DNA of 64,000 nt from Erwinia sp. OLFS4 (GTDB taxonomy: Bacteria; Pseudomonadota; Gammaproteobacteria; Enterobacterales; Enterobacteriaceae): assembly GCF_002752165.1 (NCBI RefSeq), contig NZ_MOMB01000001.1, positions 1 through 64,000 on the forward strand, given 5' to 3'. Below are positions 1-7,811 of the stretch, in pieces. Under the pieces are notes generated by a model. The model was not told where the DNA came from and made no database searches. It worked only from the letters and a program-made list of their open reading frames with translations. Each line of letters opens with the position of its first letter. The first letter of the stretch is position 1. The position numbers were made by a program, and so were the translations under genes.

Positions 1-178
1 AGCATCTGACGGGCAAAATTTTCACCCAACGCATTGAACGTAATAACCTGACGCTCCGCACCCGCATTAAACGGTTGGCTCGTAAAACAATCTGCTTTTC
101 GCGCTCAGTTGAGATCCACGAAAAAGTCATTGGAGCGTTTATCGAGAAACACATGTTCTACTAATTGGAGGCATCACC
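1..178 (+). mobile_element. IS1-family insertion sequence, right end only
   Basis: This is the right-hand end of an IS1-family element that enters from outside the window. It holds the last 53 codons of the InsB transposase and then a terminal inverted repeat ending at 178. Read inward from the end, the repeat is GGTGATGCCTCCAATTAG, close to the known IS1 terminal repeat beginning GGTGATGCTGCCAACTTA. The base at which host sequence resumes is inferred from that match. The left end and the 8-9 bp target duplication cannot be seen. The element lies inside a fimbrial adhesin gene. Confidence 0.88.
3..164 (+). CDS. insB: IS1 transposase InsB, C-terminal fragment (cut by window edge)
   Basis: The frame is open from the left edge to a TAA at 162-164 and gives 53 residues, including FTQRIERNNLTLRTRIKRLA and FSRSVEIHEKVIGAF. 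These are the C-terminal signatures of IS1 InsB, the DDE transposase domain that in IS1 is made as an InsAB' fusion by -1 frameshifting. Only the tail is visible, so whether the transposase is intact cannot be judged. The sequence differs from E. coli IS1 (for example it ends in EKHMFY), which suggests an IS1N-like or divergent IS1 isoform. Confidence 0.88.
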   Translation, partial: HLTGKIFTQRIERNNLTLRTRIKRLARKTICFSRSVEIHEKVIGAFIEKHMFY

Positions 179-598
179 CCCGCAGTTATCCTGTTCTTTT
201 ATTGCCACCGAAATATAATCATCGACTTTATTGAATTGCCAGGTGGAAGGTATAGTGCCGGCTGCTGGAATTGACTGGCCAGGATAGATAAACCATTCCT
301 CACCACCATGATAGATTCCCTGGCGATAGTTTATGGTAATATAGTTTCCTATAATTTCCTGACTATTGATCTGATAGCCAGTTTTATTCTCTTCATGGGT
401 TAAATTTGCGGTAATTTGCGTACTTAAAGGACCACACCCCTTGACGCAATAGCCTCCGCTTGTCCCCCTGGCAGAAGGTATTGCGCTAAAAAGCGTGACG
501 ATAGCCGTTAAAAGCAGAGCGCTTATTTTTATTGCAGTGTTGTGGCAGGAAAGAGCAGTAATACGCCTGAGCAATAGCATATCTTTTTCCTTATTCAT
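161..598 (-). pseudogene. Fimbrial adhesin, truncated by IS1 insertion
   Basis: This is the last gene of the fimbrial operon. It starts with ATG at 598, overlapping the usher stop by 8 bases, so translational coupling is likely. An N-terminal stretch with a long basic n-region and a hydrophobic core (about residues 20-45) looks like a signal peptide. About 95 residues of a mature Cys-containing domain follow (GGYCVKGCGPL early, KEQDNCGG late), resembling the start of a two-domain tip adhesin. The last few residues and the stop come from the IS1 terminal repeat, so the receptor-binding domain is probably cut and the pilin-like domain is lost. No adhesin family is recognised. The assignment rests on operon position, signal peptide and cysteines. 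Fimbriae may still assemble but would lack a normal tip. Confidence 0.75.
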
Positions 599-3218
599 TA
601 ATTGTCATCTGCGCGACCGCTTTTTTTTCACTGCCGGCAGGCAGCTGGTAGGTCATGTTACATCGCTCTGCAGGACCTTGGCCCCACACTACCTCCAGCT
701 GGCCAGACAGAGCGATGCCAGTAAGATAGACCTGGCCGGATTCGTTGACTATCCCGCTGGCACCGGATGGTTTTTCGGTGACGACGGCGCCGAAAGGTAG
801 CGGACGACCATGATGTAAGAGCGTCAGCAGGGCGCGTACGCCGGTATGCGTCCCGTATACCACGCGCACCAGTGCACCCAGTGTCGGTACCACGCTTTTT
901 ACGTTGTCATCCACTTCGGTGTGCATATCCAGGGAGTTGACATCCAGCGCCACCCGATTACGGCGGTACATCATGGCATAAGGCAGCACGGTGTAGCCTC
1001 GCCAGTCGGTTTTCACGCCGTTGGCATTTTCTACCCGCACGTCTTTAGCACCAGGCGCTTTAATCAGAACGTTGGTATCACCGAGTTCCTGGCTAAAGGT
1101 CAGTCCGTTGGCATGGGCCACTATGCCCCCCGAGAGACTCCAGTTTATATGGTGGTTATGACGGCTGTAACTGTAGGCTGCACTGCCCTGGCCGTAGCCG
1201 CCTCGCAGTGAAGCACTGGCAGTGCCACTGTTACCCGTCCTGTTACTGTGTTCCTGCATCACGCTGTAATTAAGGTTATGCGACTTTAACAATGAACCGC
1301 TTACCCCGGTCTGCATGCGTGTGACGCCATCCTGATCGCGGGTGGTTTGTGCCGTTGCGTACATGCTGTCCATTGCCCCATGTTCAGAACTATCCGGGAA
1401 GAGGAAATGGTTCAGCGGGATCGAGAGGTTGATCGAGAGCAGACGACTGTTTTCGGCCAGCCCGGTGCTGTGACTCACCGCATAGGAAAGGTTATAACTG
1501 ATGCCGTGCCAGTCACTGGAGAAACCCGCCTGATACCATTGGTCTTTTCCAGCGTAATTCCAGTAGGTTTGTTGACTGCCCGACAGGTACAGCGACCCCA
1601 GTTTGCCAAGCTGCTGGGAAATGTTTACCTGAAAGCGGCCTTTCCGGCTACGGCGCAGATTGTGGTAACTCTGTGGGGCATAGTTATAGCCTTCATCGTC
1701 CTCTTTCCAGGCATACTGATAACCTTCCATTGCATTCCAGGCGACTTCATCAAGGGTGTAAAATCCGCGGGTGGAGTAGCGATAGCCCAGTAACTGGAAG
1801 TTGGTACCGAGGCTATTCAGGGATTTGTTATACAGAAAACGCAGCGATTGTCCCTGATGGCGGCTGTTATCGGCCAGTCTGCTCCAGGCGCTGGTCAGGT
1901 CGGCGGAAACCGCGCCCCAGTTACCGAGATTCTGCCCGATACCGGCGACAAGCGACTGGTAACGATTGGCCTGTTGCGTGCCGCCATACAGGGTATAACC
2001 CCCGCTGAAACCCCGTGCCAGGGTACCCTGCAGGAATACCGGTGCGTTTTTGCCCTGTGCGCCACTGCGGTAGCGTCCGGCAATCAGCTCGTATTTAATC
2101 CGTCCCTCACGCTGCAGCAACGGGACCGTGGAGTAGGGCACCGTATAGTGCTGGACGTCACCGGCGTCGCTTTCTACCGTGACATCGAGGTCACCGCTCG
2201 CGGAAGTGGGATTGAGATCGCTGATTTCAAAGGCGCCGGCCTGCACCGTGTCCTGATAAATGACATAGCCATTCTGGCGGATAGTGACTTTTGAGCGGCC
2301 GGAGGCGACGCCTCTGACAGTCGGCGCGTAACCCTGCTGGCTATCGGGATACATCGGGTCGGAGGTAAAAAGCCGCACACCGCGAAAGCCGAGGCTGTCA
2401 AAAATCGCGCCGTCACTGTTGCTATCGCCTATCACCAGCTCGCTTTTCAACGGCACCACCGCCCGCTGAATAAAAGTGGAAATATTCTGCCATCTGTTGC
2501 TGCGATGGCCCTGGTAATCTGAGTAGCTCCAGGAAGCGTTGTGGCGCAGGCGCCATGGGCCGAGGTTCAGTCCGCCGTTAAGATTGAGAAAATAATTTTT
2601 ACCGCCAGTTCCCTGGTCGCCGTTCAGGGTGTAGTTCAGCAGCGCGGCGTTAATCCCCTCATCCCATTCTGCGGGAGGAATGTAACCTTCTACGCTATTG
2701 CGGATAACTGCCTGAGGAAATGACAGATTAAGACGCTGAGTGGAAAAATCGTAGTAGGATTGTGCACCGGGAAACAGCGTTCTGAAGTCGAGACACTGTG
2801 GATCATCGTCGTGCAGATTTTGTAATGCCGCCACCTGCTGGCTGTTTATTCCCAGTCGTTTCAGCCATTTTAGTGTCAGACAGGGCACCAGTCCGGTATT
2901 ATCGCCGTTGGCTTTTGTTTTTTCCTGGCTGGTTTTCTCCGACGCGAGCGGCGGTTTTTCTGCCTCAAAGCGAACGCTGTGGGTGGTGATAAACCGATCG
3001 TTTAGCCACACATCCACCCGGTATACCCCCGGTGCCTGGCCGGCCCCGCTTTCAAAACGTGACAGATCGGCGACTTCCTGTCCGTTTCCCGACAGGAAGG
3101 CCGGGTTGAACCAGTCAGCGCCCTGGGCACATCCGGCGATAATCGCCAGCGCAAGCGCGGACAAGCGACAGCGCGAATTAACGCGTCTGACTCTGTCATG
3201 TACGGCGGAATGGTTCAC
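591..3218 (-). CDS. Fimbrial outer-membrane usher (FimD/PapC family)
   Basis: An 875-residue usher, the usual size for the family. It forms the outer-membrane pore that accepts chaperone-pilin complexes and threads the growing fimbria. Residues 1-33 form a signal peptide (ALALAIIAGCAQGAD). The N-terminal chaperone-binding domain follows (WFNPAFLSGNGQEVADLSRF, a classic usher motif), then the barrel with plug segments such as FRGVRLFTSDPMYPDSQQGY and GRSKVTIRQNGYVIYQ. The C-terminal domains contain a cysteine in the motif ERCNMTYQLP. The gene lies 34 bases downstream of the chaperone and overlaps the adhesin by 8 bases. It looks intact. Its function as an usher is secure; the fimbrial type it builds is not known. 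Confidence 0.95.
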   Translation of the reverse strand: MNHSAVHDRVRRVNSRCRLSALALAIIAGCAQGADWFNPAFLSGNGQEVADLSRFESGAGQAPGVYRVDVWLNDRFITTHSVRFEAEKPPLASEKTSQEKTKANGDNTGLVPCLTLKWLKRLGINSQQVAALQNLHDDDPQCLDFRTLFPGAQSYYDFSTQRLNLSFPQAVIRNSVEGYIPPAEWDEGINAALLNYTLNGDQGTGGKNYFLNLNGGLNLGPWRLRHNASWSYSDYQGHRSNRWQNISTFIQRAVVPLKSELVIGDSNSDGAIFDSLGFRGVRLFTSDPMYPDSQQGYAPTVRGVASGRSKVTIRQNGYVIYQDTVQAGAFEISDLNPTSASGDLDVTVESDAGDVQHYTVPYSTVPLLQREGRIKYELIAGRYRSGAQGKNAPVFLQGTLARGFSGGYTLYGGTQQANRYQSLVAGIGQNLGNWGAVSADLTSAWSRLADNSRHQGQSLRFLYNKSLNSLGTNFQLLGYRYSTRGFYTLDEVAWNAMEGYQYAWKEDDEGYNYAPQSYHNLRRSRKGRFQVNISQQLGKLGSLYLSGSQQTYWNYAGKDQWYQAGFSSDWHGISYNLSYAVSHSTGLAENSRLLSINLSIPLNHFLFPDSSEHGAMDSMYATAQTTRDQDGVTRMQTGVSGSLLKSHNLNYSVMQEHSNRTGNSGTASASLRGGYGQGSAAYSYSRHNHHINWSLSGGIVAHANGLTFSQELGDTNVLIKAPGAKDVRVENANGVKTDWRGYTVLPYAMMYRRNRVALDVNSLDMHTEVDDNVKSVVPTLGALVRVVYGTHTGVRALLTLLHHGRPLPFGAVVTEKPSGASGIVNESGQVYLTGIALSGQLEVVWGQGPAERCNMTYQLPAGSEKKAVAQMTINE

Positions 3219-3252
3219 TGCTGATTACTCCGGATGGCCGTTTCAGGCCGCG

Positions 3253-3945
3253 TTATGGCTGGCCAATTTGCGGGCTGGTCAGTGCGCCATAATCGTTGAC
3301 GCTCTGAAAGCGAACGCTGCCTGTCGTACCGGCTGGTAGCGTCAGCGTTTTCTGTGACCGGGGCGAGACCATGGTATTTGGCAATTTTTTACCCGCGACC
3401 GTTAAATTGACCAGGGTTTCGTAGTAAGGCGTCGGATTGGTGATGGTCAGCCGGCCAGCGCTTTGCTGAAAACGCAAATGCCGGGAGGCTTCTGTTTTAC
3501 TCATTGCCAGCTTGTCCGGGCGCATAAACAGTTTGATGCGTGACAAAATTGCCAGTTGCAGCGTGTTCTTTCCTTTAATGGCTTCTTTGTCGATGGCCGG
3601 TATCGCCTTAACGCTCATCCAGTAGACTTTTTCCCGGTCCTGTGGCAGCGGGCTGCTGGTGTACAGGATACGCAGGGTGTTTTCGCTTTTCGGCGCAGAG
3701 GCAAACAACGGTGGCGTAACGATAAAGTCACGAACTTTATTACCTTGCTGGTCTTCAACCCAGGTCTGAATAAGATAACGTTCGTGTGGGTCGCTGTTGG
3801 TCACCGACAGTGATGCCTGGTTGGCTGATTCCGGGTAGATCACCCGCGTTGCGCCAAGGCCAATGCCGCCGGCAAAGGCGCTGCTGACGCCAGCCAGACT
3901 GACGGTAATCAGTGCCAGAAAAATAACGCTTGTAGTGAACCTCAT
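3253..3945 (-). CDS. Periplasmic fimbrial chaperone (PapD/FimC family)
   Basis: A 230-residue pilus chaperone that caps pilin subunits in the periplasm by donor-strand complementation. The start chosen is ATG at 3945, preceded by AGGT and beginning a normal signal peptide (MRFTTSVIFLALITVSLAG); an in-frame extension upstream has no such features and overlaps the minor pilin. The mature protein shows the G1-type pattern IYPESANQASLSVTN and the conserved YLIQTWVED, FIVTPPLFA and KVYWMSVKAIP segments, then SRIKLFMRP leading into domain 2. It lies 37 bases after the minor pilin and 34 before the usher. Confidence 0.95.
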   Translation of the reverse strand: MRFTTSVIFLALITVSLAGVSSAFAGGIGLGATRVIYPESANQASLSVTNSDPHERYLIQTWVEDQQGNKVRDFIVTPPLFASAPKSENTLRILYTSSPLPQDREKVYWMSVKAIPAIDKEAIKGKNTLQLAILSRIKLFMRPDKLAMSKTEASRHLRFQQSAGRLTITNPTPYYETLVNLTVAGKKLPNTMVSPRSQKTLTLPAGTTGSVRFQSVNDYGALTSPQIGQP

Positions 3946-3982
3946 GATGTTGATACCTGTAAAATAGAATAACGGCTGACCG

Positions 3983-4576
3983 TCAGGGATAAACCAGCCT
4001 GAACCAGACTTCGCTGCGCAATTCACCAGGCCGTGGGTGACGGGCTGTTGCCTGGTAGCGGGCAGTGAAATGCATAATGGTGTTGCCGGCGAGGGGTAAC
4101 AGAGACATCCCCGCAGTGTGATTTGGGATGATCGGGTCGCCGGCGCTGTCGGATAGCTGCAGACCCAGTCCACTGTCATGGGTGCTGTCACTCAGTCCAG
4201 CTGCGTTTCCGTCGTCAGAGGTCACCAGAAACAGATCCGGCGACCTGGGCGCGGTTGCGCCGTAAAAGCTGACGCTGATGTTTCCTGCCAACGGCTGATT
4301 ACAGGCGGTCAGATGAATATCAAACGGGATCCTCACTGCGGACAAACTTCCAACGCCGGTAAAATCATCAGTACGGTAACGGCCCATATCTATTTGCATA
4401 TCCCGGCGTTCTGCTGATATCACGCAGGTGCCTTCGGTCAGTGAGCCGCGCAGATGCAGTTCGCCACCTTTGATGGTTACCACGTGGTGACGGATATGAC
4501 GGCCAGCTGCATTGCCCGTCATTGCTATCAGACTTAACAACACAGCCAGCATGCAGCCAGCATGACAGGGACGCAT
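3983..4576 (-). CDS. Minor fimbrial subunit (type 1 pilin fold)
   Basis: A 197-residue pilin-like protein with a signal peptide (MLAVLLSLIAMTGNA) followed by a pilin domain. GELHLRGSLTEGTCVIS near the mature N-terminus and a second cysteine in LTACNQPL form the usual pilin disulfide. The C-terminus has the penultimate-tyrosine pattern of chaperone-binding subunits (FRLVYP). It shares the layout VHFRGSLVDAACAV / LHLRGSLTEGTCVI and the MGRY/MGQY motif with the major pilin upstream, so the two are probably paralogues. Its place between major pilin and chaperone suggests a minor or adaptor subunit; that role is inferred. Confidence 0.85.
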   Translation of the reverse strand: MRPCHAGCMLAVLLSLIAMTGNAAGRHIRHHVVTIKGGELHLRGSLTEGTCVISAERRDMQIDMGRYRTDDFTGVGSLSAVRIPFDIHLTACNQPLAGNISVSFYGATAPRSPDLFLVTSDDGNAAGLSDSTHDSGLGLQLSDSAGDPIIPNHTAGMSLLPLAGNTIMHFTARYQATARHPRPGELRSEVWFRLVYP

Positions 4577-4595
4577 GGATCACCTCGCCTGAACG

Positions 4596-4622
4596 CCCCG
4601 GCCGGAAAAACATCGACCGGGG
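4596..4622 (-). other. Hairpin between major and minor pilin genes
   Basis: CCCCGG (4596-4601) and CCGGGG (4617-4622) form a six-pair GC stem in the 67-base gap between the two pilin genes. No T-run follows on the transcribed strand. A simple terminator is therefore unlikely, but such a stem could protect the upstream pilin mRNA from 3' decay or reduce read-through, as is common after major pilin genes. That role is inferred. Confidence 0.45.
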
Positions 4623-4643
4623 ACACGCCTTGGTTGCAGCAAT

Positions 4644-5228
4644 TTACTGATACTGCATGATAAAAGTCGCGTCAGCGTTGGCTTCACCTGCCGTCGGCGT
4701 TGCGCTGGTGGAAACGTACTGAGCGGAGAAACTCAGGATGTTCATACCATCAATCAGCTTGTGTGGCGTTGAGAAGGTGGCACCATCGGGGGTCAGTGCT
4801 TTGGATGATTCATCCAGAATCTGAATAGCGACTCCGGTAGCGGTTGAGGTATTACCCGAACCGGTATCGATAGCCAGCAGATCTTTTTTGACCGAATCCT
4901 GCTGTCCGATAAAAGCCATTGCCGCCGTGCTGGCGACGGTGCTGTCACAATCTTCCAGCTTAATTTTGAAGGGAACAGAACCGGATTTATCACCAATTTT
5001 CTTGAAATGGTGCAGGGTGTACTGGCCCATTGTGACAATTTGATCGGAGGAGTCAGAGCTGACCGCACAGGCCGCATCCACCAGGCTACCGCGGAAGTGT
5101 ACGGTTCCACCGCTGACCGTCGTGGTTTTTTTATCGCCACCTCCGCCATCACCGTCTGCGGCGTGCGCGATCCCGGCGGACATTATCATCATGGTGCCAA
5201 AAATAACGGCCACTTTATTCAGTTTCAT
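4644..5228 (-). CDS. Major fimbrial subunit (type 1-like pilin)
   Basis: A 194-residue pilin, first gene of the operon. The start is taken at ATG 5228, preceded by GGGAAT and beginning the signal peptide MKLNKVAVIFGTMMIMSAGI; the longer frame upstream to 5534 encodes no recognisable protein. The mature domain has a Gly/Lys-rich N-terminal arm (DGDGGGGDKK), the pilin motif VHFRGSLVDAACAVSS, a second cysteine in LEDCDST, and the C-terminal beta-zipper ending ATFIMQYQ with the penultimate Tyr-type motif. Its first position and family make it the likely main shaft subunit. Confidence 0.9.
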   Translation of the reverse strand: MKLNKVAVIFGTMMIMSAGIAHAADGDGGGGDKKTTTVSGGTVHFRGSLVDAACAVSSDSSDQIVTMGQYTLHHFKKIGDKSGSVPFKIKLEDCDSTVASTAAMAFIGQQDSVKKDLLAIDTGSGNTSTATGVAIQILDESSKALTPDGATFSTPHKLIDGMNILSFSAQYVSTSATPTAGEANADATFIMQYQ

Positions 5229-5883
5229 TGTGTATTCCCGTATTAATAAATACATTCCATTAAAAATCCTATTTCGTCCGGCCTGTACCGACGCGAAATA
5301 GCCTGAACATCCTGTCAAACAGCCAGCTAACCTTGTCCATAAGGTCAGCAAACAGAAACTGTCGATAGCGGTGAACAACAACAGGGTTATTTCATATTTT
5401 TCTTTTTGTGCGATGACGGCGCTAATGCTGCTGACGTGGTAAAACGTATTTGCACCCGTGACAGGCGATAAAACAGGCAGCACTTTCCCCTTAAAATAAA
5501 GGTAAAAGATAATGCTCAGTATAAATATACGCACTTCAGCAACGGGAAGCCTGAACAGGTATCCGCTTTATCCTTGAACGATAAATTTATTTTGTCCAGC
5601 AGGCCGGGCGCGAAAATTAACGGGGGATACGTGCTGTCATAAATTTACCCCGTAAAAAAAACAACGGCATTACCCAGAGCATGTGCGAAGAAAATCAGTC
5701 AGTGTAAAGTATCATTTATGCATCCCGCAGAATGGTCTGTCGGCTCTGTCCATAAAGCCGGTGATATAAATATAGTTAATCATAAGTGCCGCGCTGATGA
5801 ACTACATCTTTATTTCATGCCTGCCTGATCAGGCATGAAATAAAGGCCTGCGCTGGAAAGGTACAACATTACCATTACCTTTT
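5229..5883. other. Non-coding region upstream of the fimbrial operon
   Basis: About 650 bases with no credible gene. The region must contain the promoter of the minus-strand fimbrial operon. It is AT-rich with poly-A tracts (for example near 5655). I find no convincing pair of short inverted repeats of the fimS type that would mark an invertible switch. The one strong structure is the 16-bp perfect inverted repeat at 5808-5845, listed separately. Confidence 0.5.
5808..5845. terminator. 16-bp perfect inverted repeat, terminator-like
   Basis: CTTTATTTCATGCCTG at 5808-5823 is perfectly repeated in inverted orientation at 5830-5845, with a 6-base loop. It lies about 40 bases beyond the stop codon of the small gene at 5884-6186. 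The AT-rich foot of the stem (CTTTATTT/AAATAAAG) gives each strand a short U-containing tail, so it may act as a bidirectional terminator insulating the fimbrial promoter. A protein-binding operator is the alternative. Confidence 0.5.
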
Positions 5884-6186
5884 TTAGTCATTCACCCGGT
5901 AATTAACCCGCCGGATGTAACTTCTTATAATACAGTCAAGTTCCGTTGCAAGTTCCCGCAGCGGAATAAAAAAACTGCTTTTATTGTCATGCAAAGACAG
6001 GCATAAACCCAACTTGCTTCTGATATAGAGATAGTCACTGTCGTCCGGTTGACTGTGACACACTAACTTGAGAAAAATAAGAATATCATCAATCTCATCA
6101 AAATCATAGTTCTGCTTATTCAACCTTTCCGTTATCTGATTACGTGTCAAAATGTAACATGCTGAGGAGTCTTTTGTCACAGTCAA
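5884..6186 (-). CDS. Hypothetical small protein next to the fimbrial operon
   Basis: A 100-residue open frame I do not recognise. It has a good ribosome-binding site (GGAGGGG) just ahead of a TTG start at 6186; a GTG two codons on is an alternative. It ends before a strong inverted repeat. The protein is acidic-to-neutral and probably helical (ITERLNKQNYDFDEIDDILI), with three cysteines and no signal peptide or membrane segment, so it is likely cytoplasmic. Its base composition is AT-rich compared with the rest of the window. Its place upstream of the pilin operon on the same strand would suit a fimbrial regulator, but no DNA-binding motif is clear. Confidence 0.5.
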   Translation of the reverse strand: MTVTKDSSACYILTRNQITERLNKQNYDFDEIDDILIFLKLVCHSQPDDSDYLYIRSKLGLCLSLHDNKSSFFIPLRELATELDCIIRSYIRRVNYRVND

Positions 6187-6841
6187 ATTACCCCTCCCTG
6201 AACGATAACAATCCCTATTCGCCGCGATTTTAGCCTGTAATTAAGAAAAGTACATGCGTCTCAAAATATTGTTAATAACTCAAACTAATAGCTTGCACCC
6301 ATTAAAATTGACATTTTGAATGTTTTTCTCTTTCAAGTTTTATCGCTCAGCTATTTATAACTATTTGATTGAAATAGATTAATATCAAACCTTTATTTAT
6401 ATGAATATTTCAAAAATTCTGATTTTACAGCCGGCAGATATCTTAGAAATAGAGAAAATTTATGTGATTTGTTTATGTTTTGTTCTTGTTTTTGTGAGAG
6501 AAAAGCGTTTTAAGCAAACAAATGATCAACAAGGTTTCCCGTCAGCATAGTTACCTGCTTTTACTGGCAGGTGGCTGTGAATATGAAATAAAGTGAGATG
6601 AAAAACTAAAAAATAAGAGGGTTGTATTATTTTACATTGCGTGGGTTATTTATTCAGCGGCGTAACACGCTTATTGAGTCGGCAATATTTTGCCGAGCTG
6701 ATTGCGTTGATGACTGTTTAAAATTATTTTAGTTTTTTTGTTTTTCGTGGCGTATTCCAGGTCGGATTGTTGCCAGTACTTGGTTTTTTTTGTTTATTAC
6801 CGGCCCGCGACAGGCATGCATATATTTTTTTATCCTGTTAA

Positions 6842-6973
6842 CTTTTTTCATCAATTAAGTGCAATATTGCAGGTGGTTATGCCGGTGGCGGGTATAACCA
6901 GCTGAATGCGCATGTGGCGGGTATTGGCTTTTTTATTGCGCTCAGCTATGTGAAAAGCAAGCTGGGGCCTTCT
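6842..6973 (+). pseudogene. Possible 3' remnant of an unidentified gene
   Basis: An open stretch follows an in-frame TAA at 6839-6841 and reads NIAGGYAGGGYNQLNAHVAG and then IGFFIALSYVKSKLG. The GC content and codon use return to core-like values exactly here, and a hairpin follows directly. The alternating pattern could be the last strands of a small outer-membrane barrel or a membrane segment. No start, signal peptide or identifiable family is visible, so this is offered only as a likely remnant. Confidence 0.25.
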
Positions 6974-7002
6974 CTGATGCAGCGTAGCAAACGCTGCATC
7001 AG
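6974..7002. terminator. 12-bp perfect hairpin, terminator-like
   Basis: CTGATGCAGCGT (6974-6985) pairs perfectly with ACGCTGCATCAG (6991-7002) around a 5-base loop. It lies 3' of the possible plus-strand remnant and 3' of ygiN on the minus strand, so it may end transcription of either. No long T-run is present on either side. Confidence 0.45.
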
Positions 7003-7019
7003 ATTGACTGAATTAGTGT

Positions 7020-7361
7020 TTATCCGCCGGCGACGTGGCTCGCTGGCTCCTGGCCATTCACCGGCTGCAACACGAAAATTTTCACCGCTATCACATCATC
7101 TTTGATATTTGCGCGATGGGCTTCCATATGGGGAGCCTGCTGGTGTTTTTCCAGATGGCGCAGTGATTCCCAGTGCTCCAGCATAAAAATGGAATGTGGA
7201 GAGTGTTGTTTCCAGGGGACCTGGGAAACGTGGTCTACCAGGAGCTGGTATTTGCTGCAACCTTCTTCATTCAATACCGTCGGCGTAATGTGTTCGATGG
7301 CCTGTATTACCCGGGCGCGCTGACCGGGATGAACACAGATTTCGGCAATAACGGTTAACAT
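7020..7361 (-). CDS. ygiN: Putative quinol monooxygenase, YgiN family (ABM domain)
   Basis: A 113-residue single antibiotic-biosynthesis-monooxygenase (ABM) domain. MLTVIAEI, the PTVLNEEGC segment and HWESLRHLEKH...PHM align with E. coli YgiN, which takes part in a quinone redox cycle with MdaB. It is about nine residues longer at the C-terminus (VNGQEPASHVAGG). The ATG at 7361 has a strong GGAGG site. In E. coli ygiN sits between mdaB and parE; here mdaB is absent from the window and parC is the neighbour, transcribed away from it. The family is secure, the precise substrate less so. Confidence 0.88.
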   Translation of the reverse strand: MLTVIAEICVHPGQRARVIQAIEHITPTVLNEEGCSKYQLLVDHVSQVPWKQHSPHSIFMLEHWESLRHLEKHQQAPHMEAHRANIKDDVIAVKIFVLQPVNGQEPASHVAGG

Positions 7362-7811
7362 GGTGAGGCCTCCACGATTGGTTCTGTTTTATTTAAACAA
7401 AAATCAGTCTGAGATGAGTCTGATAACGTCAATATCACGTGCCTAGTCCGGTGGTTTGATCTCATCATTGCAGATGAATACTGGCAGAGCGGTCATGGCT
7501 GGAAACTGGCGGGCGTTATGAAAGTGCTGATAGACGCCACCAACACCCCTCCCCTGAATACACCGCCGGGGTTTGGTAAAGGCGTCTGACGGGCGCTCCA
7601 GCAGAGGAATAGCCTATAATTTTTTGTCGTCTGACCGGGCGCCTGAGCAATAATAACCCCGCTCAGGGTTGCGCCGGTGACCCGCTACGGGTACGAGGAT
7701 TGTCCCACCGGCGCTGCGGGTAGTTTGTGACTAAGTGCGTCAGATAAGGTACTATCCTCGTCAAATCTGCCAGCGTCGCGCAACCAGCGTTTTGCCGAGG
7801 ATAAAACAGTA
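7362..7811. other. Intergenic region between ygiN and parC
   Basis: This 450-base divergent gap should hold the promoters of ygiN and parC. It contains an unassigned open stretch (7443-7589) and a GC-rich structured segment (7671-7714), discussed in the findings. No complete gene is supported. Confidence 0.5.
7671..7714 (+). other. GC-rich nested hairpin upstream of parC
   Basis: GCGCCGGTG (7671-7679) pairs with CACCGGCGC (7706-7714). Inside this outer stem a second small stem, ACCCG/CGGGT (7680-7692), forms around a 3-base loop. It lies about 100 bases upstream of parC. It may be a leader structure or the end of an upstream transcript; no T-run is seen. Confidence 0.4.

Larger units (their letters stand above)
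6187..7019. other. AT-rich intergenic region
   Basis: About 830 bases with markedly low GC between about 6230 and 6860, unlike the core genome either side. No complete gene is supported. The right part holds a short gene-like stretch (6842-6973) and a strong hairpin (6974-7002), both listed separately. The composition suggests acquired or decaying DNA. Confidence 0.5.

Noticed and set aside
5229-5534. N-terminal extension of the major pilin frame to 5534
   Set aside because: About 100 residues before the true signal peptide, rich in Phe/Leu/Cys with no pilin features; ATG 5228 has a ribosome-binding site and begins a typical signal peptide.
5229-5883. Possible fimS-like invertible promoter upstream of the pilin operon
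   Set aside because: I could not find a pair of matching short inverted repeats at suitable spacing, nor a recombinase gene nearby.
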